Part shown: piece after piece, positions 24,850 to 35,585 of the stretch
Numbering within the stretch: the stretch's first letter is position 1
Layout of the letters: every line of letters starts with the position of its first letter
Assembly (NCBI GenBank): GCA_039583875.1
Contig: CM077153.1
Coordinates: 110,418,568-110,482,567, forward strand
Length of the DNA: 64,000 bases
Reading direction: 5' to 3'
Source: Platanthera guangdongensis
Lineage: Eukaryota > Streptophyta > Magnoliopsida > Asparagales > Orchidaceae
Translations under genes and position numbers: made by a program
The notes under the pieces: generated by a model
Databases searched by the model: none
Told to the model about the DNA's origin: nothing
Seen by the model: the letters and a program-made list of their open reading frames with translations, nothing else

Positions 24850-25290
24850 TTGAGGAGTTGAAGAATCGGTTGACCACGGGGACTGTGCTGAGTTCGCCGA
24901 GTTGGACCGAAGGCTTTGAGATCAACAACGATGCTTCGGGCAGTGGATTGGGTTGTGTTCTACTGCAGCATGGAAGTGTGATAGACTATGGCTCGCGTCA
25001 ACTGAAGATGCATGAGAGGAATTATCCAGTCCATGACTTGGAGTTAGTGGTCGTGATATTTTCCCTGAAGTTGTAGAGCCACTACTTGTACGGGGTGAAG
25101 GTCGATATCTATATCAGCCACAAGAGCCTGAAATACTTGTTGGATCAGAAGGATCTGAACATGCGACAGCGGAGATGGATGTAGTTCCTGGGGGACTACA
25201 CATTCAAGATTCATTATGTGCCTAGGAAAGGCAATGCAGTTACGGATGCGTTGAGTCGCAGGGCCCCAACTCAAGCCAATTGGTTGTCGG
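24850..25290 (+). pseudogene. pol: Gypsy-1 RNase H remnant
   Basis: The frame runs from [11 protein letters not shown] through Y-G-S-R-Q-L to a stop at 25074-25076. It continues after the stop as H-Y-L-Y-G-V-K-V and ends with the D-A-L-S-R-R motif near 25247. The first Asp of the usual T-D-A-S is Asn-Asp-Ala here. Two stops (25075, 25183) interrupt it. Confidence 0.82.
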
Positions 25291-25529
25291 TTCATGACGA
25301 GCGTTTGGTTCGAGAGTTGGAGGCGTTGAAGATCTCATGCATAGACAAGCAGTATAGTGCCGAAGTGCTATTGAACTTGACAGAAGTTCACTGTGCCCTG
25401 GCTGATCGGATTCGGTAGGCTCTGGATTTGGATGGCCATATGAAGCAAATCATGGTTGAGGCTTTGGATGGGTCAAATTCCCAATTTGAGGTTGTGGATG
25501 GATTGTTATGGAAGGACAGTCGTTTATCC

Positions 25530-26390
25530 ATCCCGAATGTGGGCAAATTGCTAGTGGAATTGATGTATGAGGCTCATCATACCAAGTACTCGATTCACCC
25601 GGGGAGCACGAAGATGTATGGTGATATGAAGAAATTATTCTGGTGGCCAGGACTTAAGAAAGATGTGGCACTGTACGTGGTGAAGTGACAAACCTGCGCC
25701 TTAGTGAAGGCGGAGTGCCAGAAGCTTGGAGGTTTCTTGAAGTCCTTGCCTATTCTGGAGTGGAAGTTCGACGACATTACCATGGACTTTGTGCATGGGT
25801 TGCCAAGGACGCAGAAGGGAAACAATGTCATCTGGTCGGTCGTAGATCGTTTGACGAAAGTGTCGCACTTCATTCCGCATAGGAAGGATGATTCTGTGGA
25901 GAAATTGGCAAAGTTATATGTGGATAACATTGTGCGGATTCACGGTGTGCCCCGCAGCATCGTGAGTAACCGAGATCGGCGGTTCACATCCAATGATTGG
26001 AGGTTGGTGGAGCAGATGTTGGGAACAAAGCTGAGTTTCAGCACAGCCTTTCATCCGCAGACGGATGGTCAGACCGAGAGGGTCAACAGGATGATGGAAG
26101 ACATGCTTCGCATGTGCGTTATGGATTTTGGGAAGCAGTGGGAAGATCACCTATACTTGGTGGAATTCGCTTACAACAATAACTACCAGGAGAGCATTCA
26201 AATGGCGCCCTTCGAGGCCCTTTATGGTAGAAGATGTCGCACGTCGTTGTCTTGGTTGGAAACGGTTGAGTCAAATAAAGTTGTGCAAGCGGCAAGAGGT
26301 GGAAAATGCAACGTCATTGGTTCGAATGATTTGAGAAAAAATGCTAATCACTCAGGACCAGTAAGCTAAGTACTATAACGCCAAGCATAG
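25530..26390 (+). pseudogene. pol: Gypsy-1 integrase
   Basis: The zinc region has H-H-T-K-Y-S-I-H-P-G; its first Cys is replaced by a stop at 25686-25688. In the core, the first acid is in T-M-D-F-V-H-G-L (25785). The second reads S-N-R-D-R-R-F where relatives have S-D, an Asp-to-Asn change fitting GAC to AAC. The glutamate in D-G-Q-T-E-R-V-N (26076) is present. 25704-26369 is open. Confidence 0.87.
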
Positions 26391-26394
26391 GAAC

Positions 26395-26800
26395 GTGGAG
26401 TTCGCTGTCGGCGACTGGGTGTACTTGAAGATTAAGTCGTTCAAGGTTGTCTCACGGGTACGGCGCTTGAAGAAGCTAAGCCCGAGGTACCTTGGACTGT
26501 TTGAGGTTCTGGAGCGGATTGGTGAAGCAGCTTACCGATTGAAGCTATTAGTAGAGCTAAGTGGTATACATGATGTATTACACATATCGGTGTTGCGGAA
26601 GGCCGTGCAAGTGCCTTCGCAAGTGATTGCGGTCCATCAAGTGCTGGTCGATAATGGGTTGACGATGAAGGTCAAGCCCATTCGTATTGGGGACTCTGAA
26701 GTCAAGCGATTGCGTAACAAGGATATCAGGATGGTCAAGGTCCATTGGGACAACTGCGGTCGGGAGGAGATCTCGTGAGAGCGAGAGTAGACCATGCTTG
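26395..26800 (+). pseudogene. pol: Gypsy-1 integrase C-terminus with chromodomain-like tail
   Basis: It begins F-A-V-G-D-W-V-Y-L-K and contains L-S-P-R-Y-L-G-L-F, the GPY/F-like module of gypsy integrases. The tail E-V-K-R-L-R-N-K-D-I..V-K-V-H-W resembles the type II chromodomain of the Tekay clade, thought to steer integration to certain chromatin. A TGA at 26776-26778 stands where the family has a tryptophan of the E-E-A-T-W-E motif. Confidence 0.78.
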
Positions 26801-26888
26801 AGGAGTAACCAGAGTTATTCCACTCAGGTACCGTTTGAGTTTTGTTTATATCTTTTCCTTTATGTAATTTGGGACGAAATTCTTTTTA

Positions 26889-26900
26889 TAGGGAGAGAGT
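26889..26900 (+). other. Polypurine tract (gypsy-1)
   Basis: ATAGGGAGAGAG precedes the TGTAACGCCCC start of the 3' LTR. The shape is typical for plant gypsy elements. Confidence 0.65.
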
Positions 26901-29029
26901 TGTAACGCCCCGAAACTCAAAAGAGCGACGGGTGGCGCTTGGAGCCAAGTCTCGGACTTGGTACAGGTCACACGGCCTGGGACACGGCCGTGTCCCAGGG
27001 CCGTGTCGTGTTCAGTTTCGACGAGCTACTCGAGTGGTTAACGAAAGACACTCGAGACGGCGAACACGGCCTGATACACGGGCATGTCCAGGGCCATGTC
27101 GTGCTCGGGTTCGATGATTGTCTCGAGTGTTCGACGAGAGGTACTCGAGATATCGAAGACGGCTTGAGACACGGGCGTGTCCCAGGCCGTGTCCTACTCG
27201 GGTAGTTGGTCGAGTTGTGTCGGGGGTGAAACATGGCCTGGAGCCCAGGCGTATTCAACCTGACACGGGCGTGTCGAGTACTCGTGTTCTTCTCGGGTTG
27301 GTGTTGGTCCTGTGTCAATGGAGGAACACGCCCGGGTACACTGGTGTGTCAAGCCTGACACGGGCATGTCGAGAGCCCGTGTTCTTTTCGGGATGCGACA
27401 GTTTCGGCGTCGAATGGGGCACACGGCCTTGGACATGGGCGTGTCACAGGCCTTGTTCGGCCCAGGTTGTGGATTTTAAGTGCGAATCGTGGCCGTCTGT
27501 TTCCTTATTTTGGGATCCAATGGCTCAGGGCTGCTCTTGTTGGGTTACATCCGGGAATAGGGTTTAGAAACACTCATTTCTCTTAGGATTTCTCTTTTTA
27601 AAGTTCTAGAGAGAGGGGAGAGGAAGGAAGGAAAAGGAAGAGAGATCCGTCCACCGGTGGAGCTTCGGAGCCCCAAATCGCATGCCGAGTTCGAATCTGC
27701 GGAGGCAAGGACATTGCGGATCTTTTCAACCGCATAGATCTTTATGGCACCGAAGAGGAATGTTAGGGTAACGATTCTCATCTTGGACATGTGAAGTCCT
27801 CTTTTCCCTTTGCATAAGAAGCCCTCTCTCGTGAGTTTGTTGTGAGTGTGTGGTGTTCCTTCGGGTAGACATGAATAGTCCCCGGTGTTTTACATGTAGA
27901 GTCCGTAATCGAGAAACGGACATAGGAATGTTGTGTGAAGCCTACCCGGACAATTTTTTCTGGATCGGTGATGTTGCATTGCATGAACGGCCGGAGAAGA
28001 CTCCGCGTCAATGGTTATTTTTTGGGTTTTTTACGCGATAGATTGCAACAGGGAGCCTTGGGGACTAACTCCGAGGTGCACCCAGAAAACTGGGCAGATG
28101 CATGATTCTGCCAACATGGTGGCCTAGGAGCCAACTTTTACATAATTGGGTTATGAAAAGTGTTTGATCGATTTGGGACTCGAAAAAGCTTGACCCGCGC
28201 ATATGGCTTAAATTGACGTTGCGGTGTGAGCAACGGGTTAGGTGGAACCGTACCTACTTTATTTCGTTTAGTACAAGCGACCTAAAGTACGTGGGACTTG
28301 CCGTTGGCATAGAAGGAGGGTCTTAGGCAGTGGCCAGAAAGACCAAATACTCACGAGAAATTGTCATCCAAGGGGCGGTGGTGAGACCGCGGACTTTGAC
28401 CGGGTTCACCGAGAATGTGGCCTGAGAACACGGGGTGTGTGGCCATACGAGCCTACGCCTGTGATGATGTGTAATAGTCTCTATAATATGGCAATGTTAA
28501 TAATGTGCAGGGAAGGAGCATCGTCGCCCCGAGTTTGGGGGCGGGATCGTTATAATTTGGTCAGCATAGCTGACCGTTGCTTTTGTTTGTCACCGCTCGG
28601 TGGATTGTTTCTTGCAGGTGCTGCGGAGCCGAGTGGTAAATAGCAGGCAAAAGCCCTTGTTGTTGAGCCGGCCCTCGAAGGCCTAATTTTTGAGTGTTTT
28701 CTTTTATCCTCATGTATGACCGGCCTGCGTGCCGAGTTTTGGAAGACAGTTAAATTTGAGAAAACTATTGTAAGGCCTTAAGGTCATGTTACTTGTGTAT
28801 TTGTACGTTCATTCCTATTGTGTTTTTATAGTGGACATTCAGGCTATTTGGCTGGGTTCTTATTCTTGCAACTTTTAAATTATTTCTGCTAGAATGTACT
28901 CTGTGTAGGACGTTATTTATTGGCAGGATGGTTTCCATTGCGTAACCTTCCAGTCTATCTATGGTATATGACATCGGGCACCGGCCGGACCTACTTCTAT
29001 ATGCTATGCGATGGATAGGGGTTGTTACA
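26901..29029 (+). repeat. Gypsy-1 3' LTR
   Basis: It starts TGTAACGCCCCG and ends GGTTGTTACA, matching 19831-22011 in order throughout. Exact GACACGGGCGTGTC dyads lie at 27168-27181 and 27262-27275. Open frames inside it on both strands have no counterpart domain. Confidence 0.93.
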
Positions 29030-29034
29030 TTATG
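29030..29034. other. Target-site duplication, right copy (TTATG)
   Basis: TTATG directly follows the TTACA end of the 3' LTR, matching 19826-19830. Confidence 0.92.
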
Positions 29035-29217
29035 TGCCTCTTTAACTTAGCTTCAGAAATGGGCTCATCAAGATCCAATGCTGATATTTCAGCGCACATG
29101 TTCTTCATCTTAAGGAATAACTTTGAGATGGGAAGATCTCATTAAGTTGCTTTAGCCAACTCATTCCCTAAGAACTGTAGCGACGCTACATTCTTCCTAT
29201 TGAACAGACCATCAATG
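29035..29217 (-). pseudogene. gag: Copia-2 gag, N-proximal part beyond the insertion
   Basis: On the minus strand this reads N-R-K-N-V-A-S-L-Q-F-L-G-N-E-L-A-K-A-T and A-E-I-S-A-L-D-L-D-E-P-I-S-E-A, standard plant copia Gag motifs. It ends L-R-R-H-I-I at the insertion point, where the remainder of gag resumes at 19825. Beyond 29217 the gag sequence stops being recognisable. Confidence 0.85.
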
Positions 29218-29254
29218 GAGGCAGCGCGTCGTCAAGGTATACTATTACTTTTCC
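29218..29254 (+). repeat. 37-bp inverted repeat, left arm
   Basis: All 37 bases are the exact reverse complement of 32019-32055. The arm starts GAGGCAGCGCGTCGTC and ends TTACTTTTCC. It sits exactly where copia-2 gag ends. Confidence 0.9.
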
Positions 29255-31332
29255 TTTTGATAGTGACCGTTAGTTCTTTAAGTGCATTAATTATAGTGTG
29301 TGACGCGTTCATTTAGTGACGAAGCACGACACATTTTTATGTAATCGGAGTTAATGTGAATGGGCACAATTTGGGGTGCCAATAGCAAGTCTTACCTCAT
29401 TCCATATTTGCGGTTATCATTAAAACCGCGAGTATTAAAATCCCGTACGACCCTATTTCCTCACGGGAGAAGAAAACGGTAGCCGACCCCGGGCCTTTCC
29501 GCTCCGTCTTCCGCACGCCGCGTCGGGCAAAGACGACGCCTCCCGTGTGACTTTCCGCCTGCCGATCCTCCTCCAGAGCACCTCTCCGACCACTCCTCCC
29601 TCCTCTACGAGCACCGGTGGACATTCCTTTTCCTTCCTTGGCCGTGGAAGTGCCGGATTCAACCCTAACCGACAAAGTTTGAGTTTGGTTTTGATTCCGG
29701 TGAGTGAATCTCTTCTTTTTCTCGATTTCTGCTTAGTTTTCATTCGTTTTGGAAACTAGTTTAACCTAGGTTATCATCCTTGTTCCCTAATTAGGTTTTG
29801 GAGCACGGTCCTCACCGTGAAATTTGGAGTTGGGCGCATTGGAAGCTTCAATCCCTCCCTCATGAAGGTAATACGCTATGTTAGCCGCTAATTTTGGACT
29901 ACCCTAGCATTTTAGAATTTTTTTTCCAAAGGGTTAACCCTAAGGGGAAAATGAGATAATTAGGACTGTTTTGAATTTGCAGGACTTTGGCGGGGTCGGA
30001 GCAGTTTTTGAAGGTGACCAGCAGTAGGATTTACTTTTGGAAAAGAAAATGTCGCCGCGTCGAGTATACGAGCGTCGCAGCACCACTGTAAGGAAATCCT
30101 AATTCCTTTTAGTTAGATATATCAAGTAATTATATTTTATACGTAGGAGTAAGTTTAGTACAACATCATAAGCATGCATAGAGAAGTGTGACAGTAGGAA
30201 AATAATTGTGGAAACGCGTATGATAACGCCTTGTTCCATAACCACGTTAGTAAAGTCGTGAATAGTTAGTTAAGTACGAAACTTCACATGTACACGTAAG
30301 TTTGGAGACTGTCCGACCAAGGATGCGAAGGTCCCTTCAAGTCAACCACGAGAAAGTCAAGGGTCGCCCAGTAGTACACCAGAAAAGATATCCCATGCAG
30401 AGTAGCGTCGGACCAAAAAGGTCAGTAGCACACCAGTCTTTTTGTGCTTGGTAGAGGCGCACTACCTTCCTCATAGGGCATATGGTATCCTATGAGTTAC
30501 AGTCTTGGGAGTTGACTCCCCTTTGAGACAGTTAGTAGATTCGAGACTGTGTCCGCGTGACACTAGAACAATTGAGTTCGTCAAATGGTCTCGGGTCGTC
30601 AGTTTCAGTTGCACGTTAGGAGCTACTCTGCCTAGAGCCTTCCCAGTAAACGTGTAGGCTAGAAGCCACTTAGAACTCAAGTACAGGCTTGGCGTGAGAC
30701 AGTACACTAGTTAGTGAACGTCAGGACTTGGGTAAATGAACGGAAAGTCATGAATATAGAACTATAGTGTGTTCACCAGGAAGTATAGGAAAAGCATGCA
30801 TAACATATAAAATAAAATGTTTTCAGTGCACGAGACTAGTTTTAAAGACATGCATGCATTCATATGTAAATCTATTTTAGTGTCACTAAGGGGAATTGTT
30901 TTTATTTACTCTGACCCTTCGTAGGCAATGTTTTTCAGGTGACCCAGGTGGGAAACTACGTCTAGGATGAGCGTCATGGTGGTGTCAGTTTGTAGTACTT
31001 TTACCATTTCAGTTTACTCCATTTCAGCATGTACTTGTAGTTGTGGACAGTGTAACTCATTAATATTTTATATATCTTGTATCAGACTTATTTTGATAGT
31101 TCAGATTTTCAGTTATTGCAATCTCATTCTTGTTTAGTGGCTCTGTGAATCCAGACATCAGGTATGTGGTTAACCTTAGTTTAAAGTTTTACTTCTGCTG
31201 TAAGTATTAAATCTGTTTAGTTTGGACTATTATTACCTGCTGCTACTAGTTTTAATACTGCTTCCTAGTCTTCTTTATATCGCTGACCCGGCCGGACGGA
31301 TGATTTCTGTAATACTGGGAAGGGGTGTTACA
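29255..31332 (+). repeat. Gypsy-3 5' LTR (start uncertain)
   Basis: The right end is firm: GGGGTGTTACA followed by a primer-binding site. The left end is not resolved; the region 29255-29395 may be foreign to the LTR. Overlapping open frames at 29397-29759 lie in a GC-rich patch and show no domain. No 3' LTR of this family is present. Confidence 0.65.
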
Positions 31333-31335
31333 AAT

Positions 31336-31347
31336 TGGTATCAGAGG
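31336..31347 (+). other. Primer-binding site, tRNA-Met type (gypsy-3)
   Basis: TGGTATCAGAG lies three bases after the LTR end TTACA. Confidence 0.85.
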
Positions 31348-31526
31348 GAGGTTTAGGATCCCTGGACCCTAGAAGGTTTTCACAGAGCCATGGGACTGTG
31401 TAAGAGTAAACTCATGTTAGTAGAGTATTTTAAGTTGCGTTAAAGGCTTAGTTTTCGCAAGAGTACGAAATAAAGTTGTCAAGCCAGTTTTAGCAGATGC
31501 TTGATAAATAACCAGATTTCTTTTAT

Positions 31527-32012
31527 ATGTTCTATCAGGCAACTCGAGTAAGTGAACCAGGTGAATCTTCACGTCAGGACCCTGTTCCTAATGCCACTAT
31601 GGGAGATGCTGTAGTGCCACAGGTACCTCCAGTTCCAGCAGCTTCAGAGGGCACTGACATAGCGTCTCAGATTGCCAAGGCGGTTACTGTTGCCTTGATG
31701 GAGTTTCAGAGAGGACTGGCTGCAGGGTTTCTAGTTCCAGTGCAGGTACCAGCCCCTGCACCAGCTCCTACCCCAGCGCCCGTGGAGATGACCCTGGAGC
31801 ATTATTTGAGGAATTTTAGAGAACTTCAGCGTTCATACTACAGTGGGGATGAGACCCCGATGGACACAGATGATTGGGTAGCAAACACCATAGACCTGCT
31901 GGATGTTTTGGAGTGCCCAGAGAATAAGAAGGTTCCTCTGACAGTTTTCCTCCTCCGAGGTGAGGCAAAGGTCTGATGGGACAAGTACCGGGCATATGAT
32001 CCCTCAGGTAAA
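31527..32012 (+). pseudogene. gag: Gypsy-3 gag, truncated
   Basis: The ATG at 31527 opens 149 codons with a Pro/Ala-rich linker (about residues 70-90) and the start of a gypsy Gag capsid domain (D-T-D-D-W-V-A-N-T-I-D, V-F-L-L-R-G-E-A-K-V). A TGA at 31974-31976 fits loss of the conserved Trp in the W-W motif, after which the frame continues W-D-K-Y-R-A-Y. The sequence then meets the 37-bp inverted repeat and the gene is cut off. No pol follows. Confidence 0.75.
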
Positions 32013-32018
32013 TGGTTA

Positions 32019-32055
32019 GGAAAAGTAATAGTATACCTTGACGACGCGCTGCCTC
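32019..32055 (-). repeat. 37-bp inverted repeat, right arm
   Basis: Perfect reverse complement of 29218-29254. It lies at the point where gypsy-3 gag ends and the gypsy-2 LTR begins. Confidence 0.9.
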
Positions 32056-32516
32056 GATCAAAATCCATCGCGACTTTCCCCTACAATTTTAAATAAATTT
32101 CCATGTCCCTATGCAGGTGCTGGAGAACCAAGCGGGATACATAAAGGCTGAAGTCCCTGCTGCCGATACTGCTAGCCCTTGAAGGCTAAGCTTAAAATAC
32201 TGTGTTTTATTTATATGTAGCTGACCTGCGCGCCAATGTTTGGGAGCCACTGTTGTACAAGGACTTGTAAGGCCATAAGGCCAATTAACTATGTATTTGG
32301 TGAACATTCCTGTGATATATAAATGTGGATTTTTATATGGTGGACATTCATGCTTGGAGTTCTGTTTCGTGTTTTAAGCTTCTGTTAGAATGGTATGAGT
32401 TAGGATGCGCAACTCTGGTATCACTCAGTGACTTCGCCGCCTGTTTTGTTGTATATGGTGTGGGGCCCCGGGCGGACCTTCTATTATATACTATATGAAC
32501 AGATGGAGTTGTTACA
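32056..32516 (+). repeat. Gypsy-2 5' LTR, right-hand part
   Basis: From about 32115 it aligns by eye with 21597-22011 of the gypsy-1 LTR (GCAGGTGCTG, a CCTTGAAGGC/CCTCGAAGGC block, TGTAAGGCC..AAGGCC, GTGGACATTCA). It ends GTTGTTACA. A degraded primer-binding site (TTTGTATCAC) follows at about 32522. The left part of the LTR is missing. Confidence 0.75.
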
Positions 32517-32737
32517 TTTTTTGTATCACCTATCTCGGTCTTTCCGTTTCGAATTCGTGGTCGAATTTTTTTGTGGGGTGGCGAGCCCGTGTACGTGCAA
32601 ACCATGTTAACACTAATGAACTCGTGAATGTCCACTTTAGGAGTGCAAATACATGTGTTTGAGGAATTTGCGTGTTCCTATCTTGTTGTTCTTGCTTGTG
32701 TGCGGTCGCTAATATGTGTGTCTTATTCACCTATAGG

Positions 32738-33872
32738 TGACGCGAAGTGGTGTTGGGCAGTCGGAGCCCAACCATTCTGATGAAAGTACAGCACCAGCTG
32801 AGGTGCCTACACCTTCGCCTTCTGTGGAAACTGTGTGATTAGTTGTTGAGGCCCTGTTTGCCATGATTCAAGCACAGCCGTTTGGGTAGGCGCAGTCGGC
32901 CTTGAGGGCCGAACAGGGTGTAGCAAGGCCAGAACCTGTTGAGGCTGTGAATCCTCGAGCGGCTACAAGGCAGTTGAAGCAGTTCATGAGTTTTAACCCA
33001 CCTACATTTTCGGGAGAGGGATCTCCTACGCAGGCTGAAGATTGGTTGTCACGCGTCAAGCGGATCATGACGGCGATTAGGACGGAGGAAGATCAGCAAG
33101 TCATCTTAGCCACCTTCTTACTAGAAGGGGAGGTGCGTTTATGGTGGGATGAGATGGAACTACACAACTTAGCAGGAAGGCAGTTAACACAAGTGACGAT
33201 TGAGGAATTCTCCCGACTCCTCCTGGCAAAGAACCTCCCGGCGGCACAGCGCATTGCCATGGAGAACGAGTTCCAGAGGCTGACGTAAGGTGAAGGCAGT
33301 GTTGAAGCTTACCTGCATGAGTTCACGAGGTTAGGACGGTATGCGGGCTCAATTTTTGCTGATGAGCAGAGGAAGACTAATAGATTCTACGAAGGATTGC
33401 GGGATGAGTTGCGGTTCTTGCTCTCTAGTTCCGTGAACCAAGGCTTCCAGGCGTTGGTCGACACTGCATGCATGCTGGAAAAAGATATGAAGAGGGTGCA
33501 AGGGAACAGGGCCTTGACTGTGACCAAGACGGAGTTCAAGGTGCCCTGACCTGGGAAATCATACTATAAGAAGAAATGGGGAAAGAGGTCCAAGTCGACT
33601 AGACAAGCTTCTTTTATGGTTGCATCGGGAGCAACGTCGGGGGCCACTTCGAGGCTGAAGACATGTACGTGCTTTACTTGTGGACGGGTGGGGCATATAG
33701 CCCGTGATTGTCGGGTGGTACCGCAAAGGGAGGAAAGAAGGCGAGAGCGTCGTATGCTGAGAAGGGAAAGGCGGTGGTGGAGTCCTCTGCCTCCCAAGCA
33801 CAGCCCGAGTCTACAATCTTAGCCTGCAGGAGGCCATTAAGCAGAGTGACGTCGTCACAGGTACGAGTTAAG
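32738..33872 (+). pseudogene. gag: Gypsy-2 gag
   Basis: Better preserved than gypsy-1 gag: open from 32902 to 33288 with M-S-F-N-P-P-T-F-S-G, A-E-D-W-L-S-R-V-K and V-R-L-W-W-D-E. The zinc knuckle C-F-T-C-G-R-V-G-H-I-A-R-D-C is complete at about 33669-33710. Stops at about 32836, 33286 and 33547 break the frame. The start codon is not determined. Confidence 0.85.
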
Positions 33873-33879
33873 TTATTGA

Positions 33880-34491
33880 TTGTTTTGCTTATTGCATGCT
33901 TTCTTTATTGCATATTTGTATGCGGCTTGTGTGTGTGACATGGTTGTCACAGGCTTTATGATGATTCGGAACACGCTATCACGAGCACTATTTGATACAA
34001 GTGCTTCACATTCTTTTCTGTCTAAGGACTTCATAGCTCGACTTGGGATACCTAGTCGTATGATGACAGATAGAGTCAGGGTGGTGTTACCGAATGGTTG
34101 CTTGATGCTTGGTGATAAGGCTTACGATGTGAAGGTGCAAATAGGAAGTTTGGATTTTTGTTTGACTGCATCTGTATTGCCGATATCCGAATTCGACGTG
34201 ATCTTCGGTATGGATTGGCTCACGGAGCAGCATGCCTTGATTGATTGTAATGCCAAAGAGATCACATTAGGCCAGAATACCGAGCAGGAGACTAAGTTCG
34301 TACGGATGCGAGGAGTAGGCGGGACGTTTATGTCTGCACTCCAAGTCGTTAAGGTTGTTCGGCAGGGCGCGGAGTTATACTTCACGTTAATTCAGGATGT
34401 TGAGCCCAAGGCCGGTGTGAGCGATGTTCCGGTGGTATCGGAATTTGCAGATGTGTTTCCCAAGGATCTCCCTGGGCTACCACCCCAGTGA
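33880..34491 (+). pseudogene. pol: Gypsy-2 protease
   Basis: The active-site motif reads L-F-D-T-S-A-S at 33988-34008, Ser replacing the catalytic-loop Gly of D-T-G. The second motif F-D-V-I-F-G-M-D-W-L is intact near 34192. The stretch is open for 203 codons and ends at a TGA at 34489-34491 after L-P-P-Q, where the gypsy-1 copy has a TAG one codon earlier. Confidence 0.83.
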
Positions 34492-34499
34492 GAGATTGA

Positions 34500-35280
34500 C
34501 TTCACGATCGAGTTGGTGCCAGGTGCGAAACTGGTGGCCTGCTCGCCATATCGCATAGCACCAAAGGAAATGACGGATTTGAAAGTCCAACTGCAAGAGT
34601 TGCTAGAGCAGGGTTATATACGCCCAAGCATGTCACCTTGGAGCACGCCTGTTCTATTTGTAAAATAGAAAGACGGTGGTTTGCGGTTATGTATTGACTA
34701 CTGCGAACTGAACAAGTTGGCCGAGAAGAACAAGTTTCTGATTCCACGGATTGATGAGTTGTTTGATCAGCTGGTGGGATCAACCGTCTATTCCAAGTTG
34801 GATTTGAAGTCAGGTTATTACTAGTTGAGGATTCCGGAAGATGACATTCTCAAGATGACATTTGGAACACGTTGCGGCCATTATGAGTTCACAGTAATGC
34901 CGTTTGGGCTGTGCAATGCGCCATCGGTGTTTATGGACCCGATGCACCGAACGTTCCGAGAGTACCTGGACTTGTTCGTGATTGTGTTCATTGATGATAT
35001 CCTGGTGTACTCGAAATCTGAAGCCGATCACAAAAACCACTTGCTGTTGTTGTTGCTGCATACTTTGAGGAAGAATAAGCTCTATGCCAAGTTCTCGAAG
35101 TGCGAGTTTTGGCTATCGTCGGTGGCTTTTCTTAGCCATGTTGTGCGTGAAGAGGGCGTAGCAGTGGATCCGGCAAAGATACGGGCCATACAGGAGTGGC
35201 CAGTGTCATCTTCGGTGGTCGAAGTCAGGAGCTTCCTTGGACTGGAGGGCTACTACAGACGGTTTGTGGAAAACTTCTAG
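34500..35280 (+). pseudogene. pol: Gypsy-2 reverse transcriptase
   Basis: The motifs match gypsy-1: [32 protein letters not shown], catalytic F-I-D-D at 34987-34998. Stops at about 34666 (Lys AAG to TAG), 34822 (CAG to TAG) and 35278 interrupt it. A short Leu run from repeated TTGCTGTTG lies near 35040. Confidence 0.87.
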
Positions 35281-35585
35281 CGGATTGCTTTGCCTCTGAC
35301 CACACTAACGAGAAAGGACCAGGAGTTCGTTTGGATGCCAGAGTGCGCGCGAGCTTTTGAAGAGCTAAAGTGTCGGTTGACCACAGCGCCTGTGTTGACA
35401 TCGTTATGTGGTACTGACGGATTCGATATCTATAATGATGCTTCAGGAAGCGGCTTAGGCTGCGTTATTCTGCAACATGGAAAAGTGATTGCTTATGGCT
35501 CTCGCTAGTTGAAGGTGCATGAGCGAAATTATCTCGTCCACGACTTAGAGTTGGCGGCAGTGATCTTTGCACTGAAATTATGGCT
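35281..35585 (+). pseudogene. pol: Gypsy-2 RNase H, cut by insertion
   Basis: It reads [13 protein letters not shown] and Y-G-S-R then a stop at 35506-35508 (Gln position in gypsy-1). It continues to A-L-K-L-W and stops being gypsy at 35585. The next base starts the TGTTGG end of another element's LTR, so the domain was split by insertion. Confidence 0.85.

Larger units (their letters stand above)
19831..29029 (+). mobile_element. Gypsy-1: complete but degenerate Ty3/gypsy element (chromovirus-type)
   Basis: 9.2 kb with two long LTRs, tRNA-Met-type primer site, gag, protease, reverse transcriptase, RNase H, integrase and a chromodomain-like tail, flanked by TTATG duplications. Integrase after RNase H and the L-R-N-K..V-K-V-H-W tail point to a Tekay/Del-type chromovirus. 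It is inserted in gag of the minus-strand copia-2. Many stop codons make it non-autonomous. Confidence 0.93.
14832..29217 (-). mobile_element. Copia-2: minus-strand Ty1/copia element, interrupted
   Basis: Reading the minus strand from 29217 downwards: gag (29217-29035), then, after a nested gypsy element, the rest of gag, protease, GAG-pre-integrase, integrase, reverse transcriptase, RNase H, purine tract and LTR. Gag reads across the insertion once one copy of TTATG is ignored, so the two parts were one gene. The 5' LTR and start of gag are missing beyond 29217. Scattered stops make it inactive, though Y-V-D-D and the integrase acids are still readable. Confidence 0.9.
32056..35585 (+). mobile_element. 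Gypsy-2: truncated relative of gypsy-1
   Basis: It contains the right part of an LTR, gag, protease, reverse transcriptase and half of RNase H, all collinear with gypsy-1. It ends abruptly inside RNase H at 35585 where the Sirevirus-like element starts. Integrase and 3' LTR are absent from the window. Confidence 0.88.

Noticed and set aside
29397..29759. Overlapping frames on both strands at the left of the gypsy-3 LTR
   Set aside because: They sit in a GC-rich patch of the LTR leader and have no domain or partner frame.
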